From contig JADJTI010000004.1 in the NCBI GenBank assembly GCA_016711265.1, forward strand, positions 1 to 64,000: a DNA stretch of 64,000 nucleotides, in the 5' to 3' direction. The notes beneath the pieces were generated by a model. It had not been told where the DNA came from, searched no databases, and worked only from the letters and a program-made list of their open reading frames with translations. Origin of the DNA: Austwickia sp. (GTDB lineage Bacteria; Actinomycetota; Actinomycetes; Actinomycetales; Dermatophilaceae). Positions 55,817-64,000 of this stretch are shown in pieces. Every line of letters starts with the position of its first letter. Position 1 is the stretch's first letter. The translations under genes were made by a program, and so were the position numbers.

Positions 55817-56691
55817 GTGTCGGCAGGGAAACCGGCCACCATCTACACGGTGGCGCGCGAAGCCGGAGTCTCCATCGCCACCGTCAGCAGAGTCCTGGGC
55901 ACCCAAGGTCGAGTGGCTCCAGGGACCCGGCGGCGTGTGGAGGAAGCCGCCGCACGGTTGAACTACGCGCCCCTGGCGAGCGCCCGCAGCCTGGCAAGCA
56001 AGCGTCACGCAGCGCTCGGCCTTGTGGTCGACACCACCATGGTCACCCGCCTGGCGCGCCGCGTTGATGGTCTGGCCATCGTCGCCGAACCCGACCTGCC
56101 CACCGATCTAGTCACCGCATTGGCCAGCACGCGCCCGGTGGTGACGGTGGCCCGGCAGCCCGCCCCCGGCGCCGAGGCGGTGCTGGCGAACGAGGCAGAG
56201 ATGGCCGCTGAGGTGGCCCAGCACCTGCTCACCACGGCCGCAGCACCTGGTGTTCGTCACCGGTCCTGGGGACACCGACAACGCGGCCCGAGCGCTACCG
56301 GGGGGTTTCGCGCGAGGTACGGCGGACCGGCGCTTGCCTGCTGCCGCCGCTCGCCCCCGGCAGCGACGCCTCGGACTGGATCGACGACGTCGCGGAGGCC
56401 GACGGCTTCATCTGTGCCGACGACCTGAGCGCCGTGGCGCTCTTGGCTGAGCTCCGCCGGAGGGGGATGGCCGTACCCGCCGACATCTCGGTCATCGGCT
56501 GGGCAGATGTACCGATGTCGCAACACAGCTGGCCGAGTCTGACGACAGTACGGCCGCCCTTCGCCGAACTCGGCCGCACGGCAGCTGGCAGGCTCCAGGA
56601 CCGCATCAGGAGTGGCCCGCCACTCGATCACCCGATCGTGCTGCCCCACACCCTGGTCCTGCGCGCATCGTGCGGCTGTCCCCACCCATGA
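55817..56691 (+). pseudogene. LacI-family regulator, decayed (internal deletion and several frameshifts)
   Basis: The DNA-binding domain is intact from GTG 55817: IYTVAREAGVSIATVSRVLG and LNYAPLASARSLASKRHAAL. The sugar-binding domain jumps from LGLVVDTTM to RRVDGLAIVAEPD, about 40 residues short of the family. Around 56240-56314 the frame changes several times: HLVFVTGPGDTDNAA in one frame, ERYRG and FR in others, then EVRRTGACLLPPLAPGSDAS and VIGWADVPMSQHSWPSLTTV in the last, to the stop at 56691. The recognisable pieces imply insertions near 56240, 56287, 56300 and 56311. Probably non-functional as an effector-binding repressor. Confidence 0.85.
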
Positions 56692-56757
56692 CCGGAGGCA
56701 GTCGAACCGGCTGTCGCGAATCAGCTGCGCCGCCTCTGCGCACCGCGGCGCACGGCG

Positions 56758-56763
56758 TACAGT
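56758..56763 (+). promoter_or_regulatory. -10 box TACAGT for xseB
   Basis: TACAGT ends 7 nt before the ATG at 56771. It would let xseB be expressed without read-through from xseA. Confidence 0.45.
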
Positions 56764-56770
56764 GCCGCCC

Positions 56771-57058
56771 ATGAAATCCGCCGAAACCGCCCACGCCGAG
56801 ATCGCCGCCATGTCCTATGAGCAAGCCCGAGACGAGCTGGTGGGCATCGTCGCGCGCCTGGAGGGTGGTCAGGCCGACCTGGAAGAGTCCATGCAATTGT
56901 GGGAACGCGGAGAGCAGCTCGCCGAGCATTGCACCCGGTGGTTGGACGGGGCGCAGGCCCGATTGATCGCCCACGAGAGCCGCGGGGAGGAATCCCCACG
57001 TAACCCATCCGCCACGCCCGACGACAGCGAATCCTCGACGGCCGAGGACCCGTCCTAA
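56771..57058 (+). CDS. xseB: Exodeoxyribonuclease VII small subunit
   Basis: A 95-residue coiled-coil protein that binds XseA. The family core is MSYEQARDELVGIVARLEGG, QADLEESMQLWERGEQLAEH; an acidic disordered tail follows. It lies 1.08 kb from xseA because of the lacI remnant. Its last four bases overlap the end of the DUF4245 gene on the other strand. Confidence 0.93.
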   Translation: MKSAETAHAEIAAMSYEQARDELVGIVARLEGGQADLEESMQLWERGEQLAEHCTRWLDGAQARLIAHESRGEESPRNPSATPDDSESSTAEDPS

Positions 57059-57663
57059 GGCGTCCCCACCGGACGCAGCTCGGCCGCAAACCGAGCCAGG
57101 TCCTCGTGGCTGCCCGTGCCCACGAGCACGACCACCGGATTGCCGCTCACCGGGCCGATCAGCACTCGCCTGGCCGGATTGACGGTAGACGCAGGCGTCC
57201 AGGTGGTGCCCCCCGACTGCAGGCGTGGGCCCTCTACCCGGAACTGCGAGCCCAGCCACGCCTGGACAGTAGCCGTCGTGGCCGGTCGGAGCGTCTGGAA
57301 GACCGCGATGTACTCCTGGGCATCCGGCTGCCGGTGGTAGCCCGCTTGCAGGACCCTCAGTCCGGACGCGGGCTCCTCGACTCGAACGCTGGTGCACTTC
57401 CAGTCTCCCGAGAGGGCCGGCAGCTGCAGCGGCGTACCCGTGTCCCGCGCCAGCTGCCTCGTGGTCGCCCCGACGTCGATCGCCGGCTGGTCGACGCGTT
57501 CCACCCGGGGGACCATCGCGAGCCAGAGCGCCACGACCGCGCCGAGAGCGGCCATCGACAGGAGAAGGTTGCGCCAGGTGCCCATCGAGCGCCTCGGCGG
57601 GGCAGCGCTGGGGACCGCGCCGGCGTCCGCCTCCGGGGCCGATGAGGGTGGGGTGGTGGCCAT
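57055..57663 (-). CDS. DUF4245 membrane-anchored protein
   Basis: A 202-residue protein: a Pro/Ala-rich cytoplasmic start, one membrane helix (NLLLSMAALGAVVALWLAMV) with the MVPR motif right after it, and an exterior domain (WKCTSVRVEE, LQAGYHRQPDAQEYIAVFQT). This is DUF4245, conserved beside xseB in actinobacteria, function unknown. GGGAGG lies 8 bases before the ATG at 57663; an ATG at 57681 is also in frame. Confidence 0.88.
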   Translation of the reverse strand: MATTPPSSAPEADAGAVPSAAPPRRSMGTWRNLLLSMAALGAVVALWLAMVPRVERVDQPAIDVGATTRQLARDTGTPLQLPALSGDWKCTSVRVEEPASGLRVLQAGYHRQPDAQEYIAVFQTLRPATTATVQAWLGSQFRVEGPRLQSGGTTWTPASTVNPARRVLIGPVSGNPVVVLVGTGSHEDLARFAAELRPVGTP

Positions 57664-57766
57664 GCCCCGATCCTCCCCCATGCCGACGGCGGGGCGGCCC
57701 GCTTGGGCCGCCCCGCCGGATGTGTTTCGATCGTCGGGCGCTCGCACGCCACCCGATGCCGCGCGC

Positions 57767-59020
<1,254 letters not shown>

Positions 59021-59050
59021 GAAACAGATCTCCTAATCGTGGGTGCCGGG

Positions 59051-59911
59051 TCAGCCTTTGACCGCACCCGAGGTGAGGCCGGCGACGATGCGCTGCTGGA
59101 AGAGCAGCACCAAGATGACGACGGGGATGGTCACGACGACCGCGGCCGCCATGATCGCCCCGGTGGGCTGCTCGAATTGCGAGGCACCCGTGAAGAACGC
59201 CAGAGCCGCCGGGACGGTCCGGGCCTTGTCCGAGGTCAGGGAGATGGCGAAGACGAAGTCGTTCCACGCCGTGAAGAACGTGATGATTGCCGTGGTGAAG
59301 ACCCCGGGGGTGGCCAACGGCACGATGACCTTGCGGAAGGCTTCCCAGCTGGTGGCGCCGTCCACCTGGGCCGCCTGTTCCATCTCCCAGGGGATCTGGC
59401 GGAAGAACGCGGTCATGATCCAGATCGACAGCGGCAGCGTCAGCGACAGGTATGGCAGGATCAACCCGGGGATGGTGTCGAACAGCCCGACATTGCGCCA
59501 CAGGTCGTACAGCGGCGTCACCATGGAGATGACTGGGAAGAACGAGACGGCCAACGCGGTCGACAGGATCAACTTCTTGCCCGGGAAATCCAAGCGGGAG
59601 ATCGCGTAGGCGCAGAACATCGCGAGCACCACCGAGATGAGCGTGGCCGTCAGGCAGACCACCAGTGAGTTCCGCAGCGCCGGCATGAAGAGATCGCGAG
59701 CACCACCGTTGAAGATGAGGTCGTAGTTCTCCCAGGTCCAGTCCTTGGGCCAGAAGTTCCCGAACATGCTGGCATTCGGGTCGGCCAGATCGGCCGCCTT
59801 CTTACCGGAGAGGGCCACCGTCCACAGCAGCGGAACGATGGTCCAGATCATGATGGGAATAGCGAGGGCGAAGAGCAGCCACTTGGTCTTGCTGGAAACG
59901 TTGGTGTCCAC
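59051..59911 (-). CDS. sugB: Sugar ABC transporter permease (MalG type, SugB-like)
   Basis: A 286-residue permease with six helices. The EAA loop that docks the ATPase is EQAAQVDGATSWEAFRKVIV then PLATPG. It starts with GTG three bases after the upstream permease gene's stop. Pairs with the MalF-type permease. Confidence 0.88.
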   Translation of the reverse strand: MDTNVSSKTKWLLFALAIPIMIWTIVPLLWTVALSGKKAADLADPNASMFGNFWPKDWTWENYDLIFNGGARDLFMPALRNSLVVCLTATLISVVLAMFCAYAISRLDFPGKKLILSTALAVSFFPVISMVTPLYDLWRNVGLFDTIPGLILPYLSLTLPLSIWIMTAFFRQIPWEMEQAAQVDGATSWEAFRKVIVPLATPGVFTTAIITFFTAWNDFVFAISLTSDKARTVPAALAFFTGASQFEQPTGAIMAAAVVVTIPVVILVLLFQQRIVAGLTSGAVKG

Positions 59912-59914
59912 GGT

Positions 59915-60874
59915 TCAGCCCCTTCCCTCGGCCAGGTCGACCTTGAAGCCCTTGATGAAGACGAAGGCGATACCGACCACGGCCAGGAAGAGCAGCACGG
60001 ACAGAGCCGAGCCCATCCCGACCTCGACCCGGCTGATCGTCTGGTTGTACGCCAGCAACGAGAACGACGACGTGTTGTTGGCACCACCGGTCATGATGAA
60101 GATGTTGTCGAAGATCCGGAAGGCGTCCAGCGTCCGGAACAGCAGCGCGACCATGATGGCCGGCTTCATGTTGGGCAGGATGACCCGGGTCAGGATCTGG
60201 CCGAACGTGGCCCCGTCGACCTTGGCTGCCTCTTCCATCACGCTGTCCACCTGGGCAAGACCCGAGAGCAGCAGCAACGACATGAAGGGTGTGGTTTTCC
60301 AGATCTCCGACAGGCAGATGATGATGATCGAAGGCCAGAACGAGCCGTACCAGTCGAAGTTTGCGTCCCAGGCCCCGAAGGTCAGAGCGTGCAACCAATG
60401 GTTGGCGTATCCCGTGGTCACCTGGAAGCCGAAGAACCAGGAGAACGCCGAGACGACCGTGATGATCGAGTAGGGAATGAGCACGATCGTGCGTAGCGTC
60501 TTGCGGGGAATCACGATGCGGTGCATGACCATCGCGATCACAAACCCGAGGATGAGCTCCACGACGACCGTGATCACGGTGATGAGCACCGTCACCCCGA
60601 CGGCCTGCCAGAAGACGGCGTCGCGCAGAGCGGTCAGGTAGTTCCCGAGAAAGACGAACTCCCGGTTGGCCGGGTCGGTGAGCCGGTACTTGTATAGCGA
60701 CGTCCAGGTCGCCTGCAGAATCGGGTACGCCGTGACGGCCAGCATGATGACGAATGCCGGCCCGGCGAGCTTCCAGCCGAGCCGACGCTCGGCCAGAGCC
60801 CGGTCCGAGAGCCGAGCCTTCGCGCTGGCAGGCTGGCCAGGAGCGGACTTGGGGGTGGTATCGACGGTACTCAC
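59915..60874 (-). CDS. sugA: Sugar ABC transporter permease (MalF type, SugA-like)
   Basis: A 319-residue permease with about six helices after a cytoplasmic N-terminus. The EAA loop is EEAAKVDGATFGQILTRVIL. The GTG start overlaps the stop of the binding-protein gene (GTGA). Confidence 0.88.
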   Translation of the reverse strand: MSTVDTTPKSAPGQPASAKARLSDRALAERRLGWKLAGPAFVIMLAVTAYPILQATWTSLYKYRLTDPANREFVFLGNYLTALRDAVFWQAVGVTVLITVITVVVELILGFVIAMVMHRIVIPRKTLRTIVLIPYSIITVVSAFSWFFGFQVTTGYANHWLHALTFGAWDANFDWYGSFWPSIIIICLSEIWKTTPFMSLLLLSGLAQVDSVMEEAAKVDGATFGQILTRVILPNMKPAIMVALLFRTLDAFRIFDNIFIMTGGANNTSSFSLLAYNQTISRVEVGMGSALSVLLFLAVVGIAFVFIKGFKVDLAEGRG

Positions 60875-62178
60875 AGCAACGCCTCTCCCTTCAACACGGC
60901 CTTGATGAGTTGCGTGGCCTGCGCCGGGGTCGAGTTGGGATCGACTGAGCTGGGCGGGCTGAATTCCTTCTGCAGCGCCGTCGAAACGTCACCGTAGTAC
61001 TGGGTCAACGGCCGCGGAGCACCGCCGTCGAGTGAATCACGGATGAGTTGTGCCATCGGGAATACCTTGAGCACCTCAGGGTCGGAGTAGACGCTCTTGC
61101 GCGCGGCCGGGTTACCGGTCTTGAGCATGTAGAGCTTCTGGTGTTCCGCCGAGGTGATGCACTCGATCGCGGCCCAGGCGTTGGCTTTCTTGGTGCTCGC
61201 GGCGTTCACGCCCAACTCGATGCCACCGAACGGCGGCCTGGAGTCCTGACCCGCCACGGTCTGCGGATACCGCGCGTACCCCACGTCAGCAAGGAGTTCC
61301 TTGCTGGTCCCCCCGATGCTGGCCCAGACATACGGCCAATTCAGCATGAACCCGGAGGTCGACTCCGCCATGAAGGTGTCCAACGAGGTGGTCTCGTTGG
61401 TGGACCCCATGGCCGGTCCGCCCACGCCCGTGTCGCTCACCTTGCGAATGACGCCGGCCGCCGCCTTGCCGGCCGGCGACTCCAGGCCGAGTTTCATGGC
61501 GTCGGCGTTGTCGGCACCCGACTCGATGATGGAGCCGCCCGCGCCCTCGATCAGGGCGTTGATCCAGACGGTGTAGCCCTCGTAGAGCCGGGCCTGGACC
61601 CCGATCGCCTTCTTCTGCGACTGCGCCGCTGCGATCAACTGGTCCCAGGTGACCGGTTTGGACATGTCCAGCCCGGCGGCCTTGGCCACCGACTTGCGGT
61701 ACCACAGCAGCTGGGTGTTGGCCCACATGGGCGCCGCGACGAACCGATCCTTCCACTTCGCCGAGTCGACGATCGGCTTGACGGCGTCCTCCATGAGCGC
61801 CGCCTGGCGGTCTGCCGGAACCGGGTCCAGATACCCCGGCTCCGCGAACTCGGCCACGAATACCGGGTCCATGGACATGATGTCCATCCCGGGGTCGGCG
61901 GCGGCGAGCCGGCGCAACAGCTGTTGTCGCTGATCGCTGGCACTGTTGGGCAGCAGTTGGATCTTGATCGAGTACTTCCCTGCGGCCGCCTTGGTGCATT
62001 CGGCGGCCAGCTGCGCCTGGCCTCCCTTGGTGGGGTCCGAACCGCCACCGTCAGGGTTGATGTACCAGGTCAACTCGTTGGCGGCCGTACCCGAGCCACA
62101 GCCGCTCAAGCCTGCAGCCGCGCACACCAGCACGGTCGCCGTACCGATCAAGGATCGGGTGGTCCTGCGTCGTGGCAC
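60871..62178 (-). CDS. lpqY: Sugar-binding lipoprotein (LpqY-like)
   Basis: A 435-residue substrate-binding protein. The signal peptide RSLIGTATVLVCAAAGLSGC ends in a lipobox Cys near residue 27, so it is anchored outside. The mature part is a type 1/MalE-like fold (ELTWYINPDGGGSDP, PGMDIMSMDPVFVAEFAEPG, FVAAPMWANTQLLWYRKSVA). Gene order and sizes match lpqY-sugABC, the trehalose recycling importer, but maltose-type substrates are possible. AAAGGAG precedes the GTG. First gene of the operon. Confidence 0.85.
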   Translation of the reverse strand: MPRRRTTRSLIGTATVLVCAAAGLSGCGSGTAANELTWYINPDGGGSDPTKGGQAQLAAECTKAAAGKYSIKIQLLPNSASDQRQQLLRRLAAADPGMDIMSMDPVFVAEFAEPGYLDPVPADRQAALMEDAVKPIVDSAKWKDRFVAAPMWANTQLLWYRKSVAKAAGLDMSKPVTWDQLIAAAQSQKKAIGVQARLYEGYTVWINALIEGAGGSIIESGADNADAMKLGLESPAGKAAAGVIRKVSDTGVGGPAMGSTNETTSLDTFMAESTSGFMLNWPYVWASIGGTSKELLADVGYARYPQTVAGQDSRPPFGGIELGVNAASTKKANAWAAIECITSAEHQKLYMLKTGNPAARKSVYSDPEVLKVFPMAQLIRDSLDGGAPRPLTQYYGDVSTALQKEFSPPSSVDPNSTPAQATQLIKAVLKGEALL

Positions 62179-62283
62179 CTCGACTCCTTTGTCTTGCGTG
62201 TCTTGCTCGTCATGTCATCGCCCCAGCGGTCGACGGTTCACGCCGCACCGTGCTGGTCACGTTCACCCTGCCAGCCGGCGAAA

Positions 62284-62293
62284 GAGAGCTCTC
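62284..62293. promoter_or_regulatory. Palindrome upstream of the lpqY-like operon
   Basis: GAGAGCTCTC, a perfect 10-base palindrome, about 105 bases before the lpqY start in the 336-base gap to fumarase. It could be an operator. It differs from the operator before the lacI remnant. A TAGGCT hexamer at 62473-62478 in the same gap may be the fumarase -10. Confidence 0.4.
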
Positions 62294-62514
62294 GCATGCT
62301 CGGCGGCACGTCGCGCCATCAGCTCGCCGACGTGGACAATCGTCATCCATCCGTGATGTCAAGCCCGGATGGCGCGATCGGGTGTCCTAAACCGATTCTG
62401 GTGATGCACGCAACAGTACGCCGGACGGTCGTCTCGCGCTGCCCGACAGACCGGCGGTTCCGCGCCAGGCAATAGGCTGATCGCAGCAGTCTCGGATCGA
62501 GGAGGAGCCGTCCC

Positions 62515-64000
62515 ATGCCCGATTTCGCCTACGCAGACCTGCTTCCACTGGGTGAGGACCACACGCCGTACCGTTTGGTGACCTCCGAGGGAGTGCGGAC
62601 GGTGGAGGGACCCGATGGTCGCACCTTCTTGGAGGTAGCTCCCGAGGCGTTGCGACTGTTGAGTGAGACCGCAATGCACGACATCGCGCACTACCTGCGC
62701 CCCGGGCATCTGGCTCAGCTCCGGAAAATTCTGGAAGACCCCGAGGCCAGCAATAACGACAAGTTCGTTGCCCTCGACCTGCTGAAGAACGCCAACATCT
62801 CCTCCGGTGGAGTGCTGCCGATGTGCCAAGACACCGGCACAGCGATCGTGATGGGCAAACGTGGGCAGCGAGTGCTGACCCAGGGCCCCGACGAACTGCC
62901 GCTGAGCGAGGGCATCGGTCACGCCTACACGCGGCTGAACCTGCGCTACAGCCAGATGGCTCCGATCACCATGTGGGAGGAGAAGAACACGGGCAACAAC
63001 TTGCCCGCGCAGATCGAGCTGTACGCCGACACGGCCCCCGGACATGAGACGACGTACAAGTTCCTGTTCATGGCCAAGGGCGGCGGGTCGGCCAACAAGT
63101 CCTATCTCTACCAGGAGACCAAGGCGATCCTGAACCCGAACGCCATGATGGCGTTCCTGCGCGAGAAGATCGCATCCTTGGGTACGGCGGCCTGCCCGCC
63201 CTACCACCTGGCCATCGTGATCGGTGGCACCTCGGCCGAGTTCGCACTCAAGACCGCCAAGTACGCCTCCGCCCGCTACCTCGACACGCTGCCCACCGAG
63301 GGCGACCCCGCGACCGGGCACGGCATCCGGGACCTGGAGATGGAGGCCCAGGTCCACCGGCTCACCCAGGAACTGGGGATCGGGGCGCAGTTCGGCGGGA
63401 AGTACTTCTGTCACGACGTACGCGTCATCCGGCTGCCGCGGCACGGCGCCTCGCTACCGGTGGCGATTGCGGTGTCGTGTTCGGCCGACCGGCAGTGCCT
63501 GGCCAAGATCACCCCTGAGGGCGTCTTCATCGAGCAGCTTGAGTTCGAACCGGCCCAGTATCTGCCGGACGAGACGCAGAACGCCCTCATCGGGGGCACC
63601 GATGACGTGGTGGAGATCGACCTGCGGCGACCGATGGAGGAGATCCGCGCCGAGCTGAGCCGGTACCCCGTCAAGACTCGACTGTCCCTGACGGGCACCT
63701 TGGTGGTGGCCCGGGACATCGCCCACGCCGCCATCAAGGAAAGACTGGACGCGGGCGAGGAGATGCCCGACTACCTCAAAAACCACCCGGTGTATTACGC
63801 GGGTCCGGCCAAGACGCCGGAGGGGATGGCCTCGGGGTCGTTCGGCCCCACCACGGCGGGCCGGATGGACAGTTACGTCGACCAGTTCCAGGCCGCCGGC
63901 GGGTCCATGGTCATGCTGGCCAAGGGCAACAGGTCGGCGCAGGTGACCGTCGCGTGCAAGGCACACGGCGGCTTCTACCTGGGCTCGATCGGCGGCCCGG
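62515..64000 (+). CDS. fumA: Fumarate hydratase, class I (4Fe-4S), 3' end beyond window
   Basis: The first 495 residues of a class I fumarase, which hydrates fumarate to malate with a 4Fe-4S cluster. Motifs: [20 protein letters not shown] (cluster Cys), [69 protein letters not shown] and [15 protein letters not shown]. The single-chain FumA/FumB architecture (alpha plus beta domains fused, ~550 residues) is evident. GGAGGAG lies 8 bases before the ATG at 62515. No stop before the window ends. Confidence 0.95.
   Translation, partial: MPDFAYADLLPLGEDHTPYRLVTSEGVRTVEGPDGRTFLEVAPEALRLLSETAMHDIAHYLRPGHLAQLRKILEDPEASNNDKFVALDLLKNANISSGGVLPMCQDTGTAIVMGKRGQRVLTQGPDELPLSEGIGHAYTRLNLRYSQMAPITMWEEKNTGNNLPAQIELYADTAPGHETTYKFLFMAKGGGSANKSYLYQETKAILNPNAMMAFLREKIASLGTAACPPYHLAIVIGGTSAEFALKTAKYASARYLDTLPTEGDPATGHGIRDLEMEAQVHRLTQELGIGAQFGGKYFCHDVRVIRLPRHGASLPVAIAVSCSADRQCLAKITPEGVFIEQLEFEPAQYLPDETQNALIGGTDDVVEIDLRRPMEEIRAELSRYPVKTRLSLTGTLVVARDIAHAAIKERLDAGEEMPDYLKNHPVYYAGPAKTPEGMASGSFGPTTAGRMDSYVDQFQAAGGSMVMLAKGNRSAQVTVACKAHGGFYLGSIGGP

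Overview
The window is high-GC DNA with actinobacterial gene families throughout (DUF3117, DUF4245, an Mtb-type DapD, a DivIVA-domain membrane protein, LpqY/SugABC-like transport, an AI-2E permease). Gene order such as ychF...rmuC-ispH-xseA-xseB-DUF4245 and mrp-DUF1003-MgtE/CBS is chromosomal backbone of Actinomycetota, plausibly Micrococcales or Propionibacteriales. No plasmid, phage or insertion sequence is evident.

Layout. 0-9.8 kb: an aminopeptidase P tail, an AI-2E permease, a lipoprotein, a stress protein, an acyl-CoA dehydrogenase, a GntR regulator, a secreted esterase, an L,D-transpeptidase and two CitE-like lyases. 9.9-15.3 kb: MgtE-N/CBS protein, DUF1003, mrp, tatB, an ECF sigma factor, an O-methyltransferase and a short DUF3117 gene at 15134-15310. 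15.5-20.2 kb: PaaX and a PaaG-like hydratase, a PIG-V mannosyltransferase operon and a LOG protein. 20.2-26.4 kb: succinylase-branch DAP/lysine genes dapE, dapD and dapC with gltA and fdxA. 26.5-36.5 kb: a VanW-type peptidoglycan-binding protein, flavin reductase, PPK2, typA, Nudix, CBS protein, APC permease, an AlaA-like aminotransferase and ctaA.

36.6-47.1 kb is the functional highlight: a complete selenocysteine formate dehydrogenase locus. fdhA is read through an in-frame UGA (Sec190) followed at once by a SECIS hairpin with a 7-bp stem and a GGUCU loop. It overlaps fdhB and an NrfD-type membrane subunit, which carries an apparent frameshift. Alongside lie tRNA-Sec (selC), selA, selB, selD and fdhD, so synthesis of selenophosphate and Sec-tRNA, decoding, and sulfur transfer to the cofactor are encoded together.

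47.1-49.7 kb is a small accessory stretch of unrecognised short genes and possible relics. 49.7-64 kb returns to backbone: ychF, a LigD-type polymerase, rmuC (frameshifted), ispH, xseA, xseB, DUF4245 and class I fumarase (running off the end). Two sugar-related insertions interrupt it: a decayed LacI regulator that keeps its promoter and palindromic operator, between xseA and xseB, and an lpqY-sugABC-like ABC operon.

Regulation: at least thirteen genes have a TANNNT-like -10 box ending 6-7 nt before the start codon, as expected for leaderless mRNAs. Strong GC-rich hairpins close many of the convergent pairs.
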